Assembly: GCA_034520725.1 (NCBI GenBank)
Contig: JAXHNH010000011.1
Location: 186,001 to 250,000, forward strand
Direction: 5' to 3'
DNA: 64,000 nucleotides
From: Gracilimonas sp034520725
Lineage (GTDB): Bacteria > Bacteroidota > Rhodothermia > Balneolales > Balneolaceae
The first letter of the stretch is position 1, and every line of letters starts with the position of its first letter. Positions 45,525 to 56,248 of the stretch are shown here, in pieces. Made by a program: the position numbers and the translations under genes. The notes beneath the pieces were generated by a model. It was not told the DNA's origin. It saw nothing but the letters and a program-made list of their open reading frames with translations, and made no database searches.

Positions 45525-46730
45525 ATGGCCAATAAGGTAAACTATAAGGGAACCATAGGTATCTTAACAGGGGGAGGAGACGTACCCGGTTTAAATCCTG
45601 CTATACGCGCAATTACAATACGGGCATTGAGAGAAGGATATCGTGTAATTGGCTTTAGAAGAGGTTGGGCCGGCTTGATCGATATAGTTCGGGATAAGAA
45701 GCATGATAACAGTCAGAATTTTCAAGAACTAACTGAAGATATTGTAAACAAGGCCGGGCGTACCGGGGGAACATTCCTGCATACATCACGAACCCGTCCG
45801 AGTCATGTGAAAAAAAGTGAAGTCCCTGATTTCCTGAAGGAAGATTATACTGATGAAATGAATGATCTGACCCCGGAAGTGATAAAGAATCTGGAATGGA
45901 TTGGAATAGATTATCTGATACCTATTGGTGGCGATGATACATTAAGTTATGGCGTACATCTCTACAGAAATGGGGTAAAAATAATTGCCATACCTAAAAC
46001 GATGGATAATGATGTTCCCGGAACCGATTATTGTATAGGCTTCAGTACCTGTGTTACGCGCACTATACAACACGCTAATAACTTGAGGACATCAGCAGGT
46101 TCTCACGAACGGTTCTTGGTGATGGAAGTATTTGGAAGATATGCCGGTTTTACTGCCATGCTTCCAACTATGGCGGGGGCCGCCAATCGTTGTGTTATTC
46201 CGGAATATGAATTTGAAATCGAACATCTTGCGGAATTAATGAGCCATGATCGGGATTTGAACCCAAGCAACTATTCTATGTTGCTTGTTTCGGAAGGAGC
46301 GATGTTCAAGGGTGGAGAAATGATTTTCCAAGATGCTACTACCGATGCCTACGGTCACAAGAAATTGGGAGGTATTGGTGACTTGATTTCCGAGGAGCTA
46401 AAGCGATTGTCACCAAAATTCAACAACGGGAAAACAGTTAATATTATAAATCAAAAGTTGGGTTATCTGGTTCGGGGAGGAGATCCGGATGCAATCGATT
46501 CAATAGTACCCATGGCATATGGGAACCTCGCCCTTGACTTGATTCTTGATAACATTCACGGACGGCTGGTTGTGCTTAAAAATGGCCGTTATGATAATGT
46601 ACCTGTGGATATTGTGACCAGCAGGAAAAAATTGGTGAAAGTGGACCGGCATTATAATACTGAGCGACTACGGCCTCATTACAAAAGCTTTGAAATGCAG
46701 CCGCTGTTTATTATGACAAGTGAAAATTGA
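45525..46730 (+). CDS. Phosphofructokinase, PPi-dependent type by active-site residues
   Basis: A 401-residue phosphofructokinase-fold enzyme: ILTGGGDVPGLNPAIRA (phosphoryl donor loop), PIGGDDTLSYG, PKTMDNDVPGTD (catalytic loop), AGSHERFLVMEVFGRYAG and SEGAMFKGG. ATP enzymes have GGDG and PGTIDND. Here Asp138 and Lys158 take the places of that Gly and Gly, and this Asp/Lys pair is the published hallmark of pyrophosphate-dependent PFK. It would make fructose-1,6-bisphosphate reversibly from PPi. A clear purine-rich site (GGAGG) lies 6 bases before the ATG. Strict donor use is inferred from residues only. Confidence 0.88.
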   Translation: MANKVNYKGTIGILTGGGDVPGLNPAIRAITIRALREGYRVIGFRRGWAGLIDIVRDKKHDNSQNFQELTEDIVNKAGRTGGTFLHTSRTRPSHVKKSEVPDFLKEDYTDEMNDLTPEVIKNLEWIGIDYLIPIGGDDTLSYGVHLYRNGVKIIAIPKTMDNDVPGTDYCIGFSTCVTRTIQHANNLRTSAGSHERFLVMEVFGRYAGFTAMLPTMAGAANRCVIPEYEFEIEHLAELMSHDRDLNPSNYSMLLVSEGAMFKGGEMIFQDATTDAYGHKKLGGIGDLISEELKRLSPKFNNGKTVNIINQKLGYLVRGGDPDAIDSIVPMAYGNLALDLILDNIHGRLVVLKNGRYDNVPVDIVTSRKKLVKVDRHYNTERLRPHYKSFEMQPLFIMTSEN

Positions 46731-46732
46731 AC

Positions 46733-46783
46733 AAAAGGGATTAATATTTCAAAACAAGAAATACTGAAATAAAAATCCCTTTC
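46733..46783. terminator. Bidirectional terminator/cruciform between PFK and lon
   Basis: AAAGGGATT (46734-46742) and AATCCCTTT (46774-46782) are exact reverse complements. Between them ATTTC (46746-46750) and GAAAT (46758-46762) form an inner stem. The genes on both sides converge here, so it may stop both transcripts, although the T-runs are short. Confidence 0.5.
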
Positions 46784-46788
46784 TTAGT

Positions 46789-49333
46789 TCATTCTTGATC
46801 TCGTGACGCCACTTCCACGTCATCGGGAAGTTTACCGTTATTTCCGGAAACAGCAGCCTTATGTGATTCGCTTACTTTAAAGAATTCCTTAGGTTCGATC
46901 TCAGGTTTATCTTCAAGGACTACATCCAACAGTGGATCCATGCGCTCAAGATACTGCACTTCAAGATCGCCGAGTACATCTTCTTCTATCTCAGCTACAT
47001 CTTTCTCATTTTTTTTAGGTAACAGCACTTTCTTGATTCCGGCTCGCTTAGCAGCCAGAACTTTTTCCTTGATACCGCCCACAGGCAGCACAAGTCCACG
47101 CAAGGTGATTTCACCCGTCATTGCAATAGTGCCTCTTACTTTTCTTTGTGTGAAGATAGAGGCAATAGCCGACATAAGTGAAACACCGGCTGAAGGACCA
47201 TCTTTAGGTACCGCTCCGGCAGGTACGTGTACGTGAAGGTCCCAATATTTGAAGGCTTCGTCGGGAATACCGATCTCGTCAGAATGAGCTTTAAGATAAG
47301 AAACAGCCAGCATGGCCGATTCTTTCATGACGTCACCCAATTGACCGGTTATATTTAATTTTCCGGATCCTTTCGATACGCTAGCCTCTATGAACAGAAT
47401 GTCGCCGCCGTAAGGGGTCCAGGCCATGCCGGTTGCGACACCGGGAACAGTGGTTCGTTCTGCAGCATCACTGAAGAATTTACGTTTGCCAAGGAATTCC
47501 TCAATATCATCTACGCCCACATCAAATTTCTCAATTTCATTGGAAGCGATCTTGGCAGCCACACCACGGCAAACACCCGCGATCTGTCGTTCCAGATTAC
47601 GGACACCCGATTCACGCGTATATTGATCGATCAACCGTTCAATCGATTCATCGGTAAATGATGATCTGATTCTTCCTTCAATCCATTTTCTTCGATCTGT
47701 TTTGGAATGAGGTATTTCTTGGCGATCTGTGTTTTCTCTTCAAGTGTATAACCACTGATGTTGATGATCTCCATACGGTCTTTGAGTGGAGCCGGAATGG
47801 TATCCAGTGAGTTTGCTGTGGCAATGAACATGACTTTAGATAGGTCATATTCAAGCTCCAGATAATTATCCGTAAAGGTGTCGTTTTGCTCAGGGTCAAG
47901 TACCTCAAGCAGGGCAGAAGTGGGGTCGCCACGATAGTCGGCACCAACTTTATCAATTTCATCCAGCATGATAACCGGATTACCTTTTCCGGCTTTTTTC
48001 ATAGACCGGATGATTCGTCCCGGCAAGGCACCGATATATGTTCTTCGGTGACCACGAACTTCGGCTTCATCCCGTATACCACCCAGGCTGAATCTCTCAA
48101 ACTCACGGTTCAGTGCTCTTGCAATAGACTTACCAAGCGAGGTCTTACCAACACCGGGAGGGCCGTAGAAACAAAGGATAGGGGCTTTCATATCCTTCTT
48201 GAGCTTTAGCACAGCCAGATATTCTACAATACGTTTCTTGACTTTTTCAAGACCATAATGATCTTCATCAAGCACCTTTCTGGCAAATTCCAGATCCAGT
48301 TTATCCTTTGAAAATTCATTCCAAGGCAGGTCCAGGATCCATTCTACATAAGCGTAGATAATGCCATAATTAGGCGAAGCACTTGGAGTCATTTCCAGGC
48401 GCTGCAATTCTTTTTCCGCCGTTTCGCGGGCTTCTTTGGGAATGTCTTTTCTTGGCCAAGCGTTTCGCGAAGTTTTTCAATATCCTGCTGTTCGGCATCG
48501 TCACCAAATTCTTCCTGAATGGCTTTCATTTGCTGACGCAGATAAAACTCACGCTGCTGATCGTCAATATCCGATTTAACCTTGGTGCGTATCTTTTCAC
48601 TCATATCCAATACCTGAACTTCTTTTTCCAGGAATTCCATGACCTTATCCAGGTTATCGGAAAACTTTCGGATCTCAAGAAGAGTCTGTTTTTCATTCAC
48701 CGTTACATTCAGATTGGATGAAATGAAATTCAATAAAAAGGTAGGGCTGTTGATATTATCAACGGCAATAGAGGCTTCCGAAGGAATATTCGGAGACATG
48801 TTGATGATCTTAGCTGCGGTCTCTTTGATGTTCCGAACAGAGGCATCAAGTTCAACCCCTTCAATATCCATTTCTTTGGCATATGGCTCAACACTAGCCT
48901 TGAAGTAGGGCTTACTTTGAGTGAAGTCCTTTATCTTAAAATTGGATTTACCCTGAATGACTATACTTTTACTGCCATCGGGCATTTTGATGAGCTTGAG
49001 GATCTGAGCCACCGTTCCAATATTATGCAGGTCTTTATACTCGGGCTCCTCAATATCTTCATTCTTTTGCGTGACCACACCGATGATCTTGTCACCTTCA
49101 TAGGCTTCTTTCACCAGTGCCAAAGAACGGTCTCGGCCGACAGTAATAGGTACAACAACTCCCGGGAACAACACAGTGTTCTTAAGAGGTAAAATTGGGA
49201 GGGATTCAGGGATCTCAGCTTGTGTAAGCTCCCGCTCTTCCTCTTCGGACATTAACGGTATAGCCTGTTCAAAATCCTCAAATTTGTCATCAGAGTCACT
49301 CAAATTTTGAAATAGCTCAAAACGTTGTTTCAT
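46789..49333 (-). CDS. lon: ATP-dependent protease Lon, split by two single-base deletions
   Basis: Three frames (49333-48389, 48407-47631, 47634-46789) join into one Lon of about 848 residues. It has the N-terminal substrate domain (LPILPLKNTVLFPGVVVPI), a coiled segment, the AAA+ domain (Walker A FYGPPGVGKTSLG, Walker B VIMLDEID) and the protease domain with catalytic Ser in PKDGPSAGVSL and Lys in GGIKEKVLAAKRAG. The first break lies at a TTTT run (48447-48450): one more T restores GQEKDIPKEARETAEKELQ. The second is at AAA (47656-47658): one more A restores HHFTDESIERLIDQY. Both are homopolymers, so sequencing error is likely and the protein probably intact. No heat-shock CIRCE element is visible upstream. 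Confidence 0.93.
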
Positions 49334-49465
49334 AGGATGTATATTCTAAAAAAAGTTTTTCTGTTTTATATATCTAATGGCAAATACAAAGCCATTATTT
49401 CAGTTGGAAACAAACCGTCATACATACCCGCTGCCTGTCAGGAAAGTAGGGCAAAGTGTCAGTCT

Positions 49466-50990
49466 TTAAAAATGTATTCGAAGTGCAGAAATTACAGCTC
49501 CTGTTAAAGATGGACGCTCTGACAGTGAATTTGGTTTGAACATTGCAGCTACTGATATATCAAATCGATCGGTTTCAATGGCTGTACCGGTACTTATAAA
49601 GTCGGGCCTCTGAGCTTCAAATCTGATTCCTCCTCTAAGTGGTAAGAACGAAATGGGCCGTATTTCGACTCCAAATGAAGATATCAGTTTGGTTGAGTTG
49701 AATGCATTGTTTGTTAGGCCAAAGCTTACATCGCCCATGAGTTTAAGCCGGTTTATCTCGAGTAAGGCTCCACCATGCAAAGCCATTGGTAGCAGAGTTG
49801 AAAATGTGTTGTCATCGGGCCGGGTGTTTCGTTAAAGGGATTGATTTTCGCCAAAATGCTCAACGAAATGTAATATACTGACCTTTTGATCCACTGAAAA
49901 GATTCCGTTACTAGTGGTGCATCGGGTACACATGCTATCCAGTGGTATCAACAGGTGAGGTAAACCGAAATATCATTATCGTTGATAGGAAATCAAGCCA
50001 ATATCGGTCATTGAAAATGAAAGCCGAAGTGAGCGCTGTGTTGGTTGCCTGTCGCTGACGTGATAGCAGAAAGGTCACTGCCAAGGGTTAAAAGATAAGT
50101 GACACCAATATCCATTCCGGCTCCGATTCCATTGAAATCAAACGGATCTTTTGAAAACACCTGATTTGACTGAGTAATAGTGTTGCCATCCAGGTAACGT
50201 GTGGTTGCAGAAGCATGCTCCCCTGTGGCACTGTAACTGAAGCTCTGAACTCTCTCTGCAGTAGCCGAACCATCAGGTGAGGTGTACACATTTTTCCATT
50301 CAGCATTTTCGTATTCCGTGCCTATGATTATTTTTGGTGCTATCCCAATAATGAAGTTATCGAGACGGGACGTCAATCCAGTAAGAAATTCAAAAGACTC
50401 TGAGTAACCAAAAGAAATCTCATACATGCTTTGTTTTCGGTATATCAGTGATCGGTCCAATAGGTTTTCGTTGGAGGAGTTGATCTTGTAATTAAGATCA
50501 TACCAACCTAAACCAACCCTGTATGAACTTGATGTACGACTTCGTAAGGCTATGGCATAGGATCGGTCATTTTGATGCCACTTCACTCCCGCAAGGGTGA
50601 TATCAGATCTGATCCTGTTATCCGAAAGGGTATTGCGCCCAGGATAATTATCATTAATGATCTGTTCTCGTAACGAATTATCGATGGTAAGATCACCGGG
50701 CTTATAGATCTCAAAATGATCTTTGATATTGTTGATCTGAGTGTTGATAGATGTGTAGTTCAGAAGGCGATCTGAATAGATACCCGATATACCAATTCCA
50801 ACCGTTAAACCGCGTTCAGAATCAAGGATAAGCAGATTGGCGGGGTTGTAAAAATTGGCGTTAAAATCTGTGATATAAGTACTTCCGCCACCACCCAAAG
50901 CCATATTCCGGGGTGTTAACACAGGCTGGGCCATTCCAGACGAACATCCTGCACATGCAAATAAGCAGCGCCGTTAATAACCTGCTTCAT
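49466..50990 (-). pseudogene. DUF5723-type outer membrane protein gene with many frameshifts
   Basis: The ATG at 50990 follows a good ribosome binding site (GGAAGG), but the signal peptide is shifted: LLTALLICM is in one frame and AQPVLTPRNMALGGGG in another (about 50975 and 50940). The long frame 50934-50008 has typical DUF5723-like text (NFYNPANLLILDSERGLTVG). From about 50070 the homology hops: RSLRLSFSMTDIGLISYQ, then VPDAPLVTESFQWIKRS, then DDNTFSTLLPMALHGG, each in a new frame, before the last frame (49786-49466) ends in a barrel-like LRIHF. At least five shifts in about 1.5 kb exceed the other split genes. It may be a true pseudogene or a badly called stretch. Family name from memory. 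Confidence 0.7.
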
Positions 50991-51015
50991 TTAACCTTCC
51001 TAAGCTGTATAATAA

Positions 51016-53304
51016 CTAATCAATTACTTGTAGAGGTGCTGCCCTTAGCATGAGCTTCTTTTGTCCTCTGTTCTTAAAAAATACAACAACTTTAGCATCT
51101 GTGCCTGATCCCGTTCGTGAAATGATCTTGCCCTGTCCAAATTTGTTGTGTTTAACCTGTACACCAACCTGAAAAGGGTCTTCACCCTCCTGATAATCAT
51201 AATGAATGGTAGCAGAAGGGGAGTTGTATGTTTTTTTGGTTCGATCCTGTTTCCAGTCGTAATCTGCATCATAATTAGAGGAATCGGATTCACTTTCGTT
51301 GCTGAAACGGTCTTTTTTCTGAGTGATGGTAGAACCGGTCTCAGTCTGTACCACGCCCGCATCCACTTCATCCAGGAATCTGGAACGAGCCTGACGGGTC
51401 TCTTCTCCGAATTTGAATCGGCTTCTGCAATGACTGAAATACAAACGTTGCTCAGCCCGCGTAATTGCCACGTAAAACAAGCGACGCTCCTCTTCTATAT
51501 CCACATCAAAATTCTGCCGGGCTCCCATGGGGAAGAGGTTCTCTTCGAGTCCCACAATAAAGACGACCGGAAATTCCAGTCCTTTGGAGGCATGAACCGT
51601 CATTAAGGTGATAGCCGGCTTATTTTCGTCAAATTTATCCTGATCGGTGATGAGGCTGATCTCCTGTAAAAATGCACTAAGAGAAGCTTTCGATTTTCCT
51701 TTTTCAAAGTAGGAAATGGCATTTTGAAGCTCGATGATATTATCGCGGCGCATCATTGATTCATGAGAATTTTCTTCCACCAGAGCTCTCATGTAACCTG
51801 ATTGCTCAAGCATCGTTTTGGTTACGTTTACCAAAGTCTCTCCATTTTCCAGGTCGTTCCTAAGTCGGTCAATCATGTCTACGAATTCCCGGACGCGGGC
51901 TTTAGCAGGTTTATATACATCAAGATCTTCCACCTGTTGTATGATACTCCACATAGAGCGACCTTCTTTGCGAGCTTGTTTCAGAATATCCTGAATGGAT
52001 TTATTACCAATGCCACGACTTGGCTCATTGATGATCCGCAATAAATTGGTTTCATCATGAGGGTTAACTAAAAGTGTTAGATAAGCTAAGACATCTTTGA
52101 TCTCTTTCCGTTGATAGAAGGAGAGACCGCCTACCAATTGATAGGTCAGATCTTTTCGGCGAAGGGCCTCCTCAAAAACCCGAGACTGATAGTTGGTGCG
52201 GTAGAGGATAGCAAATTGATTATTTTCATAGCCTTCCCGCATCTTAAGGTTTTGAATATGACTGGCTACGCGATTGGCTTCATCCCGCTCATCAAAGTTT
52301 TCCAGAACTGTGATGCGCTCGCCATAATCCTGTTCGGTCCAAAGGGTCTTATCAAGCTGTTTGGTGTTTTGCTTGATGATGGAATCGGCGCACTGTAGAA
52401 TGGCTTTTGTGGATCGATAATTTTGTTCTAAAGGAACCTGAGTGGCATCCTCATAATCTTGTTTGAAATTCAGGATATTTGAAATATCAGCTCCACGAAA
52501 AGAGTAGATACTTTGGGCATCATCACCTACCACACAAATATTTTCGTATTTGGCGGCCAGCATTTTGGTCACTTTATACTGGGCATGATTGGTATCCTGA
52601 TACTCATCGATCATAATATATTTGAAACGATCCTGGTATTTTTCCAGAATGTCCGGATGCTGCTGAAACAGCTCGATTGGTTTCACCAGCAGATCATCAA
52701 AATCCATGGCATTACTTTGCTTCAATCGCTTATTATAGATTGAGTAAACCCGTGCAGTAATATCATCCAAAGTACTGCTGATGAATTTTTCCTGGAAAGT
52801 ATCGGCTGTGATCAGCTGATTTTTAGAATCACTGATCTTGTTATGGATGGTCTTGGGTTTGATCTCTTTAGGATCAAAATTCAGTTCCTGAAGGATTTGC
52901 TTAACTACCGTTTGCGAATCGTTGGAATCATAGATGGTAAAGTCAGATCCGAAACCGATTTTTTCTGCTTCAAATCTCAGTATCTTTGAAAAAATAGAGT
53001 GAAAGGTTCCCATCCATAATTTCTTACCTTTATCGCCGATCAAGCTCTGAATTCGGTCTTTCATCTCGCGCGCTGCTTTGTTGGTAAAAGTAAGCGCAAG
53101 GATTTGCTCTGGGGCAGCTTTATACTGCTGAAGCAAATAGGCGATACGATAGGTAAGAACCCTGGTTTTACCTGAACCGGCTCCCGCTACAATAAGCAAT
53201 GGGCCATCGGTGTGAGTAACAGCCTGCTTCTGTTGCTGGTTCAATGAAGCCAGAAAATCAGGCCGCCCCTTTGGTTCTTCAGATGGTAGTGAAAATGTTT
53301 TCAT
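51016..53304 (-). CDS. UvrD/PcrA-type DNA helicase
   Basis: A 762-residue SF1A helicase moving 3'-5' on DNA, used in excision repair and in clearing stalled forks. Motifs are in order: LNQQQKQAVTH (Q), VAGAGSGKTRVLTYR (I), LTFTNKAAREMK (Ia), YIMIDEYQDTNHAQY (II), GDDAQSIYSFRGAD (III), LEQNYRSTKAIL (IV), ITLMTVHASKGLEFPVVF (V) and LFYVAITRAEQRLY (VI). The C-terminal tail (about 665-762) contains the PcrA-like VKHNKFGQGKII, a polymerase-binding-type tudor fold. It is intact, unlike its neighbours. Confidence 0.94.
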   Translation of the reverse strand: MKTFSLPSEEPKGRPDFLASLNQQQKQAVTHTDGPLLIVAGAGSGKTRVLTYRIAYLLQQYKAAPEQILALTFTNKAAREMKDRIQSLIGDKGKKLWMGTFHSIFSKILRFEAEKIGFGSDFTIYDSNDSQTVVKQILQELNFDPKEIKPKTIHNKISDSKNQLITADTFQEKFISSTLDDITARVYSIYNKRLKQSNAMDFDDLLVKPIELFQQHPDILEKYQDRFKYIMIDEYQDTNHAQYKVTKMLAAKYENICVVGDDAQSIYSFRGADISNILNFKQDYEDATQVPLEQNYRSTKAILQCADSIIKQNTKQLDKTLWTEQDYGERITVLENFDERDEANRVASHIQNLKMREGYENNQFAILYRTNYQSRVFEEALRRKDLTYQLVGGLSFYQRKEIKDVLAYLTLLVNPHDETNLLRIINEPSRGIGNKSIQDILKQARKEGRSMWSIIQQVEDLDVYKPAKARVREFVDMIDRLRNDLENGETLVNVTKTMLEQSGYMRALVEENSHESMMRRDNIIELQNAISYFEKGKSKASLSAFLQEISLITDQDKFDENKPAITLMTVHASKGLEFPVVFIVGLEENLFPMGARQNFDVDIEEERRLFYVAITRAEQRLYFSHCRSRFKFGEETRQARSRFLDEVDAGVVQTETGSTITQKKDRFSNESESDSSNYDADYDWKQDRTKKTYNSPSATIHYDYQEGEDPFQVGVQVKHNKFGQGKIISRTGSGTDAKVVVFFKNRGQKKLMLRAAPLQVID

Positions 53305-53562
53305 ATATAGGAATTTCCTGTTTGCTTTGAGGCATCAGGGAATTAAAAAATGTTAGTTTGCTACTTGACTCACATCCCTCTCGTTGTGTGCCGGAGCACT
53401 CAAGCTGTCTTCCTTCAAAGGGATAATTAAACAATAGTATATTTCAAATACTTGAAGAATCAAGATGGTAAAATTACCTCTGTAAGTGCTAAAGAGAATT
53501 CCCTATTTGAAAAGGGAAAGAAAATGAGCTTGCACATTTATATGGAGATATCAGTCAGATGA
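53305..53562. other. 258-base spacer between the valS end and helicase start
   Basis: No coding frame is seen. TTCCCT and AGGGAA form a weak stem at about 53505-53525, downstream of valS on the minus strand, and GTGC/GCAC a small one near 53390-53401. Neither is followed by a clear T-run. The helicase promoter probably lies here, but I cannot point to it. Confidence 0.4.
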
Positions 53563-56233
53563 TCAATCTTGAAAATCCTTCAGCTGCTCCTGCAATTTTG
53601 CTATGCTTTCTTCAGTGTCGGTCTTTTTCTTTTTCTCTTTTTCAACAACCGCATCAGGTGCATTATTAACAAATCCGTCGTTGTTTAATTTACCTTTGAT
53701 GCCCTTTAGGAAACCTTCAAGCCGGTCGATCTCTTTCTGAATGCGTTCGCGTTCTTTTTCAAAATCAACAAGTCCCTCAAGCGGCACATAGATCTCGTTG
53801 CCATCCACCATGGATGAGGAATAGACCTTAGGTTTTTCAACATCGGTTCCTATTTCCAGACTTGAGATACTTTCAAGCTTTTCAAGAACAACACGGTTTG
53901 CTAAAATTGATTCAGCTGTAGACTGATCTTTGGTATTGAATGAATACTTCCAGCTCTTCTTTTGGTGATACATTGACTTCAGAACGAATATTTCTTAGCG
54001 AGGATACCATATTCTGAAGAACAGCAAAGGTTTTTATATCCTTTTCATTCAACTTGGATTCATCCACTTCCGGCCATTCGGTAATCAGCAGGGCTTCATC
54101 AGTAGATCGGTCCTGTATATGCTGCCAGATCTCTTCACTGATGAACGGCATGAAAGGATGGAGGAGCTTCATCAGCTGCTCAAAAAATCCAAGTGCGGTG
54201 TTTAGCTTTTCTTTAGGGATATTCTGGCCGTATTCTTCCGGTTTAGCCAACTCAATGTACCAGTCACAGAAATCATCCCAAATAAGAGAATATACTTTCT
54301 TAAGGGCATCATTCAGCTTGTAATTTTCGAAATCATTGTTGACTCCCGCAATAGTCTCCTGAATACGGGCCGACATCCAACGGTCAGATATGTCATCTTG
54401 GTTGATCTCGAGAGTTGGTTCATAATCCACATCATCTTCCATATTCATGGTCAGAAAGCGGAAGGCATTCCAGATCTTGTTACAGAAATTTCGTCCCTGT
54501 TCGCATAGTTTTTCATCGAAGGGAAGGTCGTTTCCTGCTGGAGTGGCAAACAGCATTCCCATGCGGATACCATCGGCTCCGTACTTTTTAATGAGTTCTA
54601 GTGGATCAGGGGAATTCCCAAGGCTCTTACTCATCTTGCGGCCTTTCTTATCCCGCACAATACCGGTGTAGTACACATTATCGAACGGTTTGTCGTCCAT
54701 ATACTCATATCCGGCAATGATCATGCGAGCCACCCAGAAGAACATGATCTCCGGTGCAGTTACCAGATCTTTGGTAGGGTAGTAGTAGTCTAATTCTTTG
54801 TTGGCTTTTCCGGTTTTGATATACTGGGGATCAAATACCGAGATCGGCCATAACCATGAAGAGAACCAAGTGTCTAGTACGTCTTCATCCTGCTTTAAAT
54901 TCGTAAATTTTGAATTATTAATTTTGAATTTTTCGCGTGCTTCATCCTCGGTTTTTGCTACTACAAATTCATCATCCTCATTATACCAAGCCGGAATTCT
55001 ATGTCCCCACCAAAGTTGCCGGGAAATACACCAGTCCCTTACGTTTTCCATCCAATGGCGGTAAGTATTTTTGAATTTCGCAGGATGAAACTCAACCGTG
55101 TCGTCCATCACGTTCTCTAGGGCAGGCTGAGCCAGTTCTTTCATGGATACCCACCATTGCAGCGAAAGCCTTGGTTCGATCACGGCATCAGTTCGTTCTG
55201 AATATCCGACCTTGTTTTTGTAATCTTCGGTCTTTAGTAGCAGGTCTGCTTCTTCCAGATCTTTGGCAATTTGTTTACGAGCTTTAAATCGATCCATACC
55301 GATGTACAATTCGCCTTCCTCACTTACCGTACCATCTTCATTCAGCATGTTGATGGTGGGTAAATTATGCTTCTGACCAATGTTATAGTCATTTTCATCG
55401 TGAGCCGGAGTGATCTTCAAACATCCGGTTCCAAATTCCATATCCACATAATCATCTTCAATGATGGGGACTTCACGATTCACCAGCGGCACGATCACTT
55501 TTTTACCTTTTAGGTGAGTATATCGCTCATCGTCTGGGTTGATACATACGGCCGTATCACCCAGCAGCGTTTCCGGTCGGGTTGTGGCGATGGTTACAAA
55601 ATCATCTTCGCCCACAATTTTATACTTGATGTGATACAGTTTGGAATTCACTTCCTTGTGAATCACCTCTTCATCACTCAATGCGGTTTTTGCAACGGGA
55701 TCCCAGTTGATCATCCTTGCACCACGATAGATCTTTCCTTTCTCAAACAGATCAATGAATACGTCGATCACACTTTCGGAGTACTCGGGATTCATGGTGA
55801 AATTGGTGCGATCCCAGTCACAACTGGCGCCTAATTTCTTGAGTTGCTCCAGGATAATTCCACCGTGCTCGTGTGTCCAATCCCAGGCATGCTCCATGAA
55901 TTCATCACGACCAAGATCACTTTTCTTTATTCCTTTTTCCCGAAGCCTTCTAACTACTTTGGCTTCTGTTGCAATGGAAGCATGATCGGTTCCTGGCACC
56001 CAACAGGCGTTGTAGCCCTGCATACGCGCTCTTCTCACCAAAACATCCTGAATGGTGTTATTAAGCATGTGTCCCATATGCAGCACACCGGTTACGTTGG
56101 GAGGAGGGATGACAACCGTAAAAGATTCTCGATCATCCGGAGTGGAGTGGAAATAATTATTCGCCATCCAGTGTTGATACCATTTATCCTCAATTTCAGA
56201 GGCGTCGTATTGTGCGGGAATGTCTTTACTCAA
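53563..56233 (-). CDS. valS: Valyl-tRNA synthetase, split by one frameshift
   Basis: About 890 residues in two frames, 56233-53912 and the C-terminus down to 53563. HIGH motif in PPNVTGVLHMGHML, KMSKS motif in GRKMSKSLGN, a CP1 editing domain, an anticodon-binding domain and a C-terminal coiled coil (EKERERIQKEIDRLEGFLKG) are all present. The break is near 53938: dropping one base turns VFIQYQ into VFINTKDQSTAESI, which continues the protein. ValS is essential, so an assembly error is more likely than a true mutation. The TTG at 56233 (SKDIPAQYDASEIED) is favoured as start; a frame to GTG 56263 runs into the repeat of the adjoining GxxExxY cassette. Confidence 0.93.
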
Positions 56234-56248
56234 AGCAAGATTGTTTTT

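Noticed and set aside
46789..49333. Lon as three separate subunit genes
   Set aside because: The pieces overlap or abut in different frames, and single homopolymer corrections rebuild one standard Lon.
53900..53980. Programmed frameshifting in valS, lon or the kinase
   Set aside because: No slippery heptamer with a following pseudoknot is visible, the shifts differ in direction, and these genes are not known to use recoding.
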